Below, piece after piece: positions 1-6,086 of a DNA stretch of 8,412 bases. How positions within the stretch are numbered: the stretch's first letter is position 1; each line of letters opens with the position of its first letter. The translations under genes were made by a program, and so were the position numbers. The stretch covers positions 1 to 8,412 of the forward strand of contig WFWM01000069.1 in assembly GCA_015491145.1 (NCBI GenBank), written 5' to 3'. The notes beneath the pieces were generated by a model. The model had not been told where the DNA came from and did no database searches. It saw only the letters and a program-made list of their open reading frames with translations. This stretch comes from Patescibacteria group bacterium (GTDB taxonomy: Bacteria; Patescibacteriota; Minisyncoccia; Phycocordibacterales; UBA12088).

Positions 1-1421
1 AGTTTGAAGAATTGCCCGTGCAAGTGCATCGGATGGAAGCTGTTGGAGGCATTGCGGAATTGTATTTTGTTGAAGGTGTTGAACTGCAACGTCACCGGGT
101 CGTAGTCGGGATACACTTTTCCGTTAATAGCCCACGCCATTCTTCCCATTCCTAGCATTTGCCTACTGAGTACGTAGCGCTTATCAATGGGAAGGCTCGC
201 TGCTTCTGTCCAATCGGGGAGACGGTCGTTATGAGGGTAAAGGAAATCGGGCAATGGCTTGCCTCCGCTGGATGCCACTGTAATGGTGCCGAGGAGGTTG
301 CGTTGCCCTGCGAAGGTGTCGCGAATCGCGAAAGTCTTTCCCGCATCGGTCGGGTGGATTTTGATGTCGACATCGAGCCGGTTGCCGGGAGCGAGGAGAA
401 ACCCGTTCGGGTCGCCGTTCTCCTTCACGTAGAGTCCGTCAACTGCAATTATTCTTGCGTCAAGTGATCCGAAATCAAGCCGATAGATGCGTGCGTTCGA
501 TGGGTTGACGAATCGGAGTCGCATCCGTTCTCCCGGTTTGACGGACAACGTCTCCCGCCCCTTCGCGTTGACGGTAATCACATTGCCCCACCGTCCGTCA
601 TGCATCACATCAGGTATTGTGAGGAAGGCGGGGTTGATTTGTGCGTCTCGTGTCAGTCGCCAGTCGTCGACGACCCAAACCTCGTCTCTGTCGTACTGCC
701 CGCTCACCGCATCTTCCACGATGAGGATGCCATACAATCCTCGCGCTATTTGCTCGAAGCTCCGCACGTGGGGATGGAACCAGTAGGTGCCTGGATCTTT
801 CGGGGTGAAGGTGTAGGTGAAGGTGCCTCCCGGCGGGATAGGAGGTTGGGTGACACCCGGAACACCATCCATTGCATTGGGAACCCGAACTCCGTGGAAG
901 TGAATCGTTGTTTCCTGCGGCAGGTTATTGGTGAAGTGGATTTGAACGGTGTCGCCGAGGCGAATGCGGAGCGTCGGCCCGGGAACCTGCCCGTTGTAGC
1001 TCCACACTTTGGTTGTGTAGCCGGGCACAATTTCCACCTCTGAAGGAGCAGCAACGAGGTTGAAGGTGACGATTCTCCCATTTGGACTCGCTTTTTTCGG
1101 GTAGGCGCCTGCGAGCGCATCTCGAAGTGCAACACGGAGACCAATTTGACTATTTTGGAAAGCTACTTTTTTACGGAGTGTTGTGTCTGTATCCCGTTGC
1201 TTTTCACTCTCGACCTGTCTCTCATTTTCTCCCTCTTGGGATGAAGACGGCTTCGCTGTTTCGTAGAGATCTTCCTCTGATTCAACTTGTGAGATCTGTG
1301 GAAACAGCATCGCTCCCTCATTTCTCAATAAGAGAAAAAGGGTTATTGCAAGCACGAGCAGAATTCCTCCAACAACTCGTATCACTGCGCCGAACTTGAA
1401 AGGCGTCCAACTTTTTTCCAT
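1..1421 (-). CDS. Membrane-anchored multicopper oxidase (C-terminus beyond window)
   Basis: The reading frame stays open from ATG 1421 to the left edge, giving 473 residues without a stop. Residues about 11-32 are a hydrophobic N-terminal membrane anchor or uncleaved signal, followed by a polar, Glu/Ser-rich linker (about 45-85) and then cupredoxin domains. Copper motifs are clear: H174-F-H176-G, W-F-H216-P-H218, and H463-P-M-H466-L-H468-G near the edge. By family knowledge these supply type 1, 2 and 3 copper ligands; the fourth motif (HCHxxxH plus the axial ligand) must lie off the window. The family couples oxidation of a phenolic, metal or other substrate to reduction of O2 to water. The topology places the catalytic domains outside the cytoplasmic membrane. 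The substrate (laccase, Cu(I) oxidase or bilirubin-oxidase type) cannot be told from this part. The start has no Shine-Dalgarno sequence and lies 28 bases after tRNA-Asn, so the two may share a transcript. An in-frame TAA-free upstream stretch is too short to hold a better start. Confidence 0.93.
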   Translation of the reverse strand, partial: MEKSWTPFKFGAVIRVVGGILLVLAITLFLLLRNEGAMLFPQISQVESEEDLYETAKPSSSQEGENERQVESEKQRDTDTTLRKKVAFQNSQIGLRVALRDALAGAYPKKASPNGRIVTFNLVAAPSEVEIVPGYTTKVWSYNGQVPGPTLRIRLGDTVQIHFTNNLPQETTIHFHGVRVPNAMDGVPGVTQPPIPPGGTFTYTFTPKDPGTYWFHPHVRSFEQIARGLYGILIVEDAVSGQYDRDEVWVVDDWRLTRDAQINPAFLTIPDVMHDGRWGNVITVNAKGRETLSVKPGERMRLRFVNPSNARIYRLDFGSLDARIIAVDGLYVKENGDPNGFLLAPGNRLDVDIKIHPTDAGKTFAIRDTFAGQRNLLGTITVASSGGKPLPDFLYPHNDRLPDWTEAASLPIDKRYVLSRQMLGMGRMAWAINGKVYPDYDPVTLQFNTFNKIQFRNASNSFHPMHLHGQFFK

Positions 1422-1449
1422 AACAATATCTTTGCGTTCGAACAAACTG

Positions 1450-1521
1450 CTCCCCGGGCAGGATTCGAACCTGCAACCAACGCGTTAACAGCGCGCTGCT
1501 CTACCATTGAGCTACCGGGGA
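1450..1521 (-). tRNA. tRNA-Asn (anticodon GTT)
   Basis: On the minus strand a full cloverleaf folds over 72 nt. The acceptor stem TCCCCGG pairs with CCGGGGA, the D-stem is GCTC/GAGC around loop AATGGTA, and the anticodon stem GCGCG pairs with CGCGT (one G-U). The T-stem GCAGG/CCTGC encloses TTCGAAT. The anticodon loop CTGTTAA places GTT at positions 34-36, which reads AAC/AAU (Asn). The discriminator base is G, as expected for tRNA-Asn. The 3' CCA is not encoded (the next bases are CAG), so a CCA-adding enzyme is required. It decodes asparagine codons in translation. Confidence 0.97.
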
Positions 1522-1531
1522 TCTAGGGGCG

Positions 1532-1560
1532 AGTATACCGCAGGTGCCAACCCCGTTCAA
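1532..1560 (-). promoter_or_regulatory. Sigma70-like promoter of tRNA-Asn (and possibly the oxidase)
   Basis: Reading the minus strand, TTGAAC (1560-1555) is followed by a 17-base spacer and TATACT (1537-1532). These match the -35 consensus at 4 of 6 and the -10 consensus at 5 of 6 positions. The -10 box ends 10 bases before the tRNA 5' end, so transcription would start only a few bases upstream of the mature tRNA. No other promoter-like sequence fits in the 28 bases between the tRNA and the oxidase start, so read-through into the oxidase gene is possible. Confidence 0.72.
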
Positions 1561-1602
1561 CCGCTGATGGCAGCACCGTTGCTTCAAGCGGAATCTGGCT
1601 GG

Positions 1603-1631
1603 TTGCGCGGGAGGAGAAGGCTTCGTACAAT
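1603..1631 (+). promoter_or_regulatory. Candidate promoter of the plus-strand cluster
   Basis: TTGCGC (1603-1608), a 17-base spacer, then TACAAT (1626-1631). The -10 matches at 5 of 6 positions and the -35 at 3 of 6. Transcription would begin near 1638, inside the palindrome at 1636-1651, leaving a leader of about 145 bases before the preferred start at 1784. A second, weaker candidate overlaps downstream: TTGCCA (1673-1678), an 18-base spacer, CATTAT (1697-1702). Which of the two is used, if either, cannot be settled by reading. Confidence 0.4.
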
Positions 1632-1635
1632 GGAG

Positions 1636-1651
1636 AGAGCAGGCCTGCTCT
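1636..1651. repeat. Perfect 16-bp palindrome at the predicted transcription start
   Basis: AGAGCAGGCCTGCTCT reads identically on both strands. It begins 4 bases after the candidate -10 box (1626-1631), where a repressor operator often lies. As RNA it could form a 6-bp stem with a GGCC loop, but the following TTTCTGCACTTTTTG has interrupted T runs, so it is not a convincing intrinsic terminator. I infer a possible operator or 5'-end stabilising hairpin. Confidence 0.5.
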
Positions 1652-1669
1652 TTCTGCACTTTTTGTCAA

Positions 1670-1691
1670 GCTTTGCCAAAGCAGTTGGCAA
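1670..1691 (+). repeat. Two overlapping, mutually exclusive inverted repeats in the leader
   Basis: GCTTTG-C-CAAAGC (1670-1682) is an odd-centred palindrome. TTGCCAA-AGCAG-TTGGCAA (1673-1691) is a perfect 7-bp stem with a 5-base loop. They share bases 1673-1682, so in RNA they could not fold together, and on DNA either could be a protein site. Both lie between the candidate promoter at 1603-1631 and the first gene. The role is unknown; no known riboswitch class is recognised. Confidence 0.4.
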
Positions 1692-1766
1692 CTTTCCATT
1701 ATTCGTTTTCTCTTTCTCTATTGCGTAGTATGGAGCGAGCACCGAATTCCTCTCCCCATTCCGCAC

Positions 1767-1772
1767 AAGGGG
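1767..1772 (+). promoter_or_regulatory. Ribosome binding site favouring the start at 1784
   Basis: AAGGGG lies 11 bases before ATG 1784 (8 before the in-frame GTG 1781). The upstream in-frame ATG 1730 has only pyrimidine-rich sequence before it. The spacing is a little long, so this supports 1784 (or 1781) without proving it. Confidence 0.45.
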
Positions 1773-1783
1773 AAAAGTCTGTG

Positions 1784-2674
1784 ATGCAGGAGCAGGAAGA
1801 AAAGATAGAAGCGAAGGCAAAAGAACAGGTAGCTACAGGAGCGCTCGCACGGCTCCGGGAAGCCTTTCGTGCAGTGGTGGCCGCCCTACCGTTTGTGGCT
1901 TCCCCTCCTCCTGCGCAGGCGCAAGACCTTCCGAGGGAAGCGACTGCTACCCCTCAGACTCCTCACGCGCGAGAGGAGGGACGTTTTGTTGTCTTGCCAC
2001 ATGAGCTGGAGGAGGCGGAAGAAGATCCGGCGAACACCACAAAACTTCTCTCGGTACAGGCGCTCGAAGACTGGGCAAAGGCACACGCCGAGGATCCTCA
2101 GTGGGGGCGGTGGCTCGCAGAGGGTCGCCTCCGCGATGAGGTGAAGCGGGCATACCTCTACTACCGCGCCCTTTTCCTCGACACGCCGACGCCGCGACAG
2201 CTTGCCGCTTTTCTCGAAGAACCGCAGGCTTTTGACCCGAAGGCTGCTGGGCTGCAGGGAGCGAGCGTGCTGATGGGGCGGAATGTGCCGGGTGGCCAGC
2301 TCGCCCCTATTCGCCAGTTCTTCGCGGATCGGGGGGCACGGCTTCAAGAAGCATCAGCAGCCTCGTTCCACGGAGGGAGCGTATCGGAAGAAGGCATCGT
2401 GCGCGCCGCGCTGACGGCGGTGCTCCTGGAAGAAGCCGGAGGATCCGTGGTAGAGGAGAAAGATGGTAAGGTTCTCCTGCCGGCAGGAGCCCGCGAGGTA
2501 CTCGCATTCTTCGTCGGTCAAGATGGGGTTGCGCAGGCAGAACGCGCGCTCGCGCAGGAGTGGCGTAAGCGGGGGGAAGAAGGGATATCGTGGGGGCGCT
2601 TTGCGGAGGTAGTACTGCAGGAGACTGACAGTGATCTCCTTGAGCAACTCCAACAAGGGGAAGAGCACAAGTAA
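1784..2674 (+). CDS. Unrecognised exported helical protein A (paralogue of B)
   Basis: I do not recognise this 296-aa protein. Residues 1-28 are charged and helical, about 29-40 are hydrophobic, and they are followed by P-P-P-A-Q-A-Q, which resembles a signal peptidase I site (A-x-A near residue 46) after an unusually long n-region. A single N-terminal membrane anchor is the alternative. A Pro/Thr/Glu-rich linker (about 50-85) precedes a mostly alpha-helical body with a conserved-looking L-S..AL...A core (89-102), P-T-P (135-137) and G-G-S-V-V (219-223). The same landmarks recur in the next gene at similar spacing, so the two are probably tandem paralogues. It is first in the cluster, with only 11 bases to gene B. 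The frame extends upstream to ATG 1730 or further. ATG 1784 is preferred because of AAGGGG upstream. No catalytic motif is visible. Confidence 0.82.
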   Translation: MQEQEEKIEAKAKEQVATGALARLREAFRAVVAALPFVASPPPAQAQDLPREATATPQTPHAREEGRFVVLPHELEEAEEDPANTTKLLSVQALEDWAKAHAEDPQWGRWLAEGRLRDEVKRAYLYYRALFLDTPTPRQLAAFLEEPQAFDPKAAGLQGASVLMGRNVPGGQLAPIRQFFADRGARLQEASAASFHGGSVSEEGIVRAALTAVLLEEAGGSVVEEKDGKVLLPAGAREVLAFFVGQDGVAQAERALAQEWRKRGEEGISWGRFAEVVLQETDSDLLEQLQQGEEHK

Positions 2675-2685
2675 TCTCCATTCCT

Positions 2686-3579
2686 ATGCGGCTTCGTCCC
2701 TCATTGCCTCGCATACCTTCCGAGCTGCCAGAGAAGGAACAGAGGCCGAGAGAAGGGCGACGCGGAAACCTTCGGCGCGCGCTTGCGGCGGCAGTGGTGG
2801 CAGCCGGGCTTACGGGGCCGGCCTCTCCTGTGCAGCGGCAAGAGACGTTGCCGTCGGACGCTCGTGTCCTCTCTCTCGCAACACTCGATGCGGTAGCCCA
2901 ATTTGCCCAACAATCTGGAGGCTCTTTCGCACACTGGATTTCTCCGGAAGGAGAAGTGGTGGGAGATGTGCGCATTGTGTGGAGTTCGTTTCAGGAAGTG
3001 TTCCATCGGGTGCCAACTCCGCTCGAGTTGGAGCTTGCCCGGCAGCTGGCAGAGCAGACAGGAGCGCTCGCAGACCCTGCACGACTAGGCGCTGTGCTGG
3101 AAGAGTATCGAGACATTATCCCAATGCCGGAAGCGCAGGCGCTGGCAAACACCGGTCTGCTCGGTGCGCTTGAACCGCAAGAGTTTGCGCTCCTTCAGAT
3201 GCTTGGGCAGGAAGGATTGCAGCGCATCCAGCGCAAGCGCCAGTACTACGGTGCCGTATTGGAGGGAATGTGGGAAGCAGCACGCGATCGCCTTCGCTTC
3301 CACATTGAAGGGGGAGGGAAGATTATTGCGCGGGAGGAGGATATCCCTAGTGTGTTCGCTCCAGAAATAGCCCGCCTCTCTCCCGAGAATCAGGCACGGT
3401 TTGTGAGCGGTTTGCAAGCGGTGTTTCGAGAAGAGGCGGCTCCTCTTGCGCACAAAGCAGGAGCGGAGGTCTCAAAGCGGTTCCTCTTCACGCTCTACCT
3501 TTGGAGCATCGTTCCCCCGGGTGAGGAGGGAGGGCACCTCCCGCAACCGTCTTCACAAGGGGCAGGAGAGCGGGGATAA
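2686..3579 (+). CDS. Unrecognised exported helical protein B (paralogue of A)
   Basis: This 297-aa protein is unrecognised but resembles its upstream neighbour. It has a basic N-terminus containing R-R-G-N-L-R-R (25-31) and a hydrophobic stretch A-L-A-A-A-V-V-A-A-G-L (about 32-42), followed by a Pro/Gln region. The helical body has L-S-L-A-T-L (62-67), H-W (83-84), P-T-P (110-112) and G-G-G-K-I-I (209-214). The LS-to-PTP distance differs by only two residues from protein A (46 against 48), and A's extra length lies in its linker. The RR motif is vaguely Tat-like, but a Sec signal or membrane anchor is as likely. The start follows the TAA of A by 11 bases and has no Shine-Dalgarno sequence, so translational coupling is plausible. 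The C-terminus is Gly/Pro/Gln-rich and probably disordered. No enzymatic motif is seen. It probably acts at the envelope together with A. Confidence 0.82.
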   Translation: MRLRPSLPRIPSELPEKEQRPREGRRGNLRRALAAAVVAAGLTGPASPVQRQETLPSDARVLSLATLDAVAQFAQQSGGSFAHWISPEGEVVGDVRIVWSSFQEVFHRVPTPLELELARQLAEQTGALADPARLGAVLEEYRDIIPMPEAQALANTGLLGALEPQEFALLQMLGQEGLQRIQRKRQYYGAVLEGMWEAARDRLRFHIEGGGKIIAREEDIPSVFAPEIARLSPENQARFVSGLQAVFREEAAPLAHKAGAEVSKRFLFTLYLWSIVPPGEEGGHLPQPSSQGAGERG

Positions 3580-3588
3580 GAAGCAGGT

Positions 3589-4161
3589 ATGCGTTTCCTT
3601 CCTCAAGGAAGGTGGTGGCTTGCCGGAATCGGTATCATCGTGGTGGGAGGTGGTATACTAGGCCTGTGGCTATCTGCCGTTCTTACCAGCCAACCGTATG
3701 AGAAGGAATCGCGTATGTCGGAACTCGTTCTCTCCAGCTCCGCATTTGCCCAAGGCGGCACCATTCCTCCCCGCTACACCTGTGATGGGGAGGATGTGAG
3801 CCCACCGCTTTCCATTGCCGGCGTGCCGGAGGGCACGCGCTCCCTCGTCCTCATTATGGATGATCCGGACGCGCCAATGGGGACGTGGGACCATTGGGTC
3901 GTGTTCAACATTCCTCCGACGGTGCGGGAAATTCCGGAAGGCACCGAACCGGAGGGAACCCCCGGCCGCAACTCGTGGGGGCGCACCGGCTACGGCGGAC
4001 CCTGCCCGCCAGATCGAGAACATCGTTACTTTTTCCGCCTCTACGCCCTCGACACCACCCTTAACCTGCCAGAGGAAGCCTCGAAGGAAGAGGTGCTCCA
4101 GGCGATGGAAGGCCACATTCTCGCGCAGACTGAACTCATGGGGCGGTACAATCGAATGTGA
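3589..4161 (+). CDS. Membrane-anchored YbhB/YbcL-family (PEBP-like) protein
   Basis: This 190-aa protein carries the bacterial phosphatidylethanolamine-binding-protein fold signature. It shows D-D-P-D-A-P (91-96), T-W-D-H-W-V-V-F-N-I-P (99-109), G-Y-G-G-P-C-P-P-D (134-142) then E-H-R-Y-F-F-R-L-Y-A-L (144-154), and a closing G-R-Y-N-R. D94, H102, P141 and H145 would line the conserved anion or ligand pocket known in the family. Residues 9-32 form a hydrophobic anchor or signal, placing the domain outside the membrane. The domain length (about 148 aa) is normal. The biochemical role of bacterial family members is poorly defined; some act as inhibitors or bind phospho-ligands. It begins 9 bases after gene B, in the same operon. 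An internal ATG at 3715 (residue 43) has AGAAGGAA about 6 bases upstream, so a shorter cytoplasmic form might also be made. Confidence 0.94.
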   Translation: MRFLPQGRWWLAGIGIIVVGGGILGLWLSAVLTSQPYEKESRMSELVLSSSAFAQGGTIPPRYTCDGEDVSPPLSIAGVPEGTRSLVLIMDDPDAPMGTWDHWVVFNIPPTVREIPEGTEPEGTPGRNSWGRTGYGGPCPPDREHRYFFRLYALDTTLNLPEEASKEEVLQAMEGHILAQTELMGRYNRM

Positions 4162-4185
4162 GAGAAAGGAGGGGGTGTGTGAGGC

Positions 4186-4192
4186 AAGGAGG
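4186..4192 (+). promoter_or_regulatory. Strong ribosome binding site setting the start at 4200
   Basis: AAGGAGG lies 7 bases before ATG 4200, an ideal arrangement. It argues against the earlier in-frame GTG codons at 4158 and 4179, the first of which overlaps the preceding stop codon. Confidence 0.8.
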
Positions 4193-4199
4193 GTTGGCT

Positions 4200-4997
4200 A
4201 TGGAGCGTGATTCTCGTGCTCCCTCGGAAGGTTCCCAAAATTCTGGAGCAGAGCAGCGTAGCGTAGTAAGGAGGGAGGCGGGAGAGCGAAAACGGGAGGT
4301 AGCGCTCGACGCTCGGCTTGATCAAGTTCTTTTTGATGCGCGGAAGGCGGTAGAAATTGATCGCTGGGAACCTCCTCGTTTTTCGCCGTATCGCCGCTCA
4401 CCTCTTGCGAAATGGCGAGCAAAAAGACAGCAGAAGATCGAGTCTCCATTGTGGGGGTCGTATGAGAAGGGGCTGCTCCGCGCCCTGCGGATCGTGCAAG
4501 GAGGGAACTCATTTCGATCGTACCAGCGAGAAGCACTGCGTTCAGTATCGCTGCATGAACAGTGGGGTGTAGAAGGTGCCGCGTGGCTCGGATGGGTACG
4601 GTTGCAACGAATGGTGCTCGTCCACCTTCTCTCCTTCCTGCGTGCGCACTGCAGGGAAAACGAACCCTGTCGACTTTCTGGAAAGGAGATTGCCGACAAC
4701 CTCATTGCACCAATCCTTGCGCTTGGAACTAAAGAGCAAATGATGCAACAACACCTTGGACCCTATATGGCACCTTTCTTGTTTTCCCATATCGAGGATC
4801 CCAGCACATTTCGCAATCATCTCGCGATTGCATTTGCAATGATTCGCGAACGGTTTGAGGAGCATCAGGGGGCACACCTCAAGATCCTACAGGAAGCGCT
4901 GGGGAAGCAGGGTGAGGATGTGGTGGAAGGAGTGATTGCATCTCCCTCTCGCTTGATTCGGGAAATAGAAGGGATGATCAGCAAGGAGTGGCCTTAA
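4200..4997 (+). CDS. Unrecognised helical protein (265 aa), probably cytoplasmic
   Basis: I do not recognise a family. The first roughly 80 residues are highly charged and basic, with low complexity. They have no signal peptide and many Arg/Lys, including K-W-R-A-K-R (71-76), compatible with nucleic-acid or membrane-surface binding, but that is speculation. Residues about 88-260 are predicted helical by eye. They include a hydrophobic helix M-V-L-V-H-L-L-S-F-L (138-147), two cysteines (C151 and C157) and a Phe/Met-rich stretch (185-215). The hydrophobic segments look like buried helices of a soluble bundle more than membrane spans. The gene lies 38 bases after the PEBP gene and 78 before the next, all on one strand, and has the best ribosome binding site of the cluster. 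There is no sign of truncation. Confidence 0.82.
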   Translation: MERDSRAPSEGSQNSGAEQRSVVRREAGERKREVALDARLDQVLFDARKAVEIDRWEPPRFSPYRRSPLAKWRAKRQQKIESPLWGSYEKGLLRALRIVQGGNSFRSYQREALRSVSLHEQWGVEGAAWLGWVRLQRMVLVHLLSFLRAHCRENEPCRLSGKEIADNLIAPILALGTKEQMMQQHLGPYMAPFLFSHIEDPSTFRNHLAIAFAMIRERFEEHQGAHLKILQEALGKQGEDVVEGVIASPSRLIREIEGMISKEWP

Positions 4998-5075
4998 GCA
5001 CCGTCGTGTTTTCAATCGCACTGAAAGAGAAGGGGAAGTGGAGACGCGCAAGAAGGAAGATGCTACTGTGAAGGC

Positions 5076-6086
5076 ATGAAAGAGTCTTTCTCACACCATC
5101 CTCTTGAGAGTACCCAGTCTGCCCAGGAGCCGTCTTTGTCGGTAGAAGAGCTGCAGGGCTGCGATACGGTTGAAGCGGCGCGTAAGGTTGGGGCTTTTCT
5201 GGGGGAAGTTGCTGCCCGCTACGGGCAGAAAGCGGTAGAAGCCTGGGAGGCAGCAATGCGTTCTGCTCCTGCGAGCAAATCAGGTGGATGGCTGGGTCGC
5301 CTTCGTCGGAAGTGGGGGCAATCTTCTAGGGGTCCTGTTGAAGGGGAGCAATTTGTAAGCAAAACCATCCGTTTCGTCTCTTTCCTCTCCATTGCGGTTG
5401 GCCTCCAACACTGGCTCCGCGCGATGCTGTCAGTCATTGAGGATCGGCGTATGCGCTACGAGCCGCTTCGCCCGGCAATGGAAGGGGATAGGGTTGCGTG
5501 GCATATGGGCGTGAAGGCGATGCAGGAAGGGTTGGCGGCGGGTAGCGCGTCCTTCTTGCTTGAGACCTTTACGGAAGATGTGGCGCGAGCCTATCGCCAA
5601 ATGCTGCCACAGGCCAGCTTAGCGGTGCTTGACCTCATTGCACGACGGGGAGAATCCAGTAATGTGGGGGATATAATCCGACAGTTCGTTGGTGCCCACC
5701 TCGCTTCTGGTGAGAAAAAGGAAGGAGAGGTCTTCTGGCAAGCGGTGAGGCAACGCATTGAGGAAGGAGAAGCGTGGCTGCAGAAGGCAGCGGCGGAAGG
5801 ATTGTGGGAAGAGGTTGGAAAACAGCTGCTGAAAGCGGTCCAACAATGGAAACAACCTCAACTGGAACAACAGGAAGCGGCGAGGCTACTGATTGAGGTG
5901 TTTCTTGCCAGTGTGGGAGAGTATTGTCAAAGAGAAATGCGGCAATGGATCCATTTCCCTCAAAAGAGAGAGGAGGGAGGCAAACAGATCGGTACATGGA
6001 TTGATTGGAATCTGGTAGGGCAGTTTAGTGGGAAGCTCCGCAAGGGTGTTGAGGAGCTTTCCTTGCTCTTCGCGTCGTTGGAGTGA
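5076..6086 (+). CDS. Unrecognised helical protein (336 aa)
   Basis: This protein is not recognised. The N-terminal 25 residues are polar and probably disordered. Residues 30-65 form an amphipathic helix, 70-90 a basic Gly/Trp-rich segment, and 98-120 a hydrophobic stretch (F-V-S-F-L-S-I-A-V-G-L) that could be one membrane helix or a buried helix. The rest, to about 290, is rich in Ala, Glu, Gln and Leu with coiled-coil-like segments (about 220-275) and many Trp. There are no catalytic signatures. The start ATG 5076 has AGAAGGAAGA about 15 bases upstream, which is far for a ribosome site, and AAGG too close, so initiation may be weak. Its TGA stop overlaps the GTG of the pseudopilin gene by 4 bases, so the two are probably coupled and may work together, for instance in assembling or anchoring the pilin. 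That link is inference. Confidence 0.83.
   Translation: MKESFSHHPLESTQSAQEPSLSVEELQGCDTVEAARKVGAFLGEVAARYGQKAVEAWEAAMRSAPASKSGGWLGRLRRKWGQSSRGPVEGEQFVSKTIRFVSFLSIAVGLQHWLRAMLSVIEDRRMRYEPLRPAMEGDRVAWHMGVKAMQEGLAAGSASFLLETFTEDVARAYRQMLPQASLAVLDLIARRGESSNVGDIIRQFVGAHLASGEKKEGEVFWQAVRQRIEEGEAWLQKAAAEGLWEEVGKQLLKAVQQWKQPQLEQQEAARLLIEVFLASVGEYCQREMRQWIHFPQKREEGGKQIGTWIDWNLVGQFSGKLRKGVEELSLLFASLE

Noticed and set aside
159..1399. Several plus-strand open frames of about 100-150 codons (159-467, 600-1043, 1082-1399)
   Set aside because: They lie antisense to the multicopper oxidase, whose copper motifs are in one continuous minus-strand frame. Their translations show no family features.
1636..1663. 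The 16-bp palindrome as an intrinsic terminator
   Set aside because: The trailing T runs are interrupted and no plus-strand gene lies upstream to terminate; an operator or leader role fits better.
1886..2975. Minus-strand open frames of 153 and 222 codons (1886-2347, 2307-2975)
   Set aside because: Their Arg/Pro/Ser-rich compositions are typical of antisense shadows of GC-rich genes; the plus-strand frames A and B have coherent signals and operon spacing.
2631..3173. Plus-strand open frame of 180 codons overlapping A and B
   Set aside because: It is an Arg/Ser/Cys/Ala-rich shadow in another frame of gene B, which has paralogous features and a better context.
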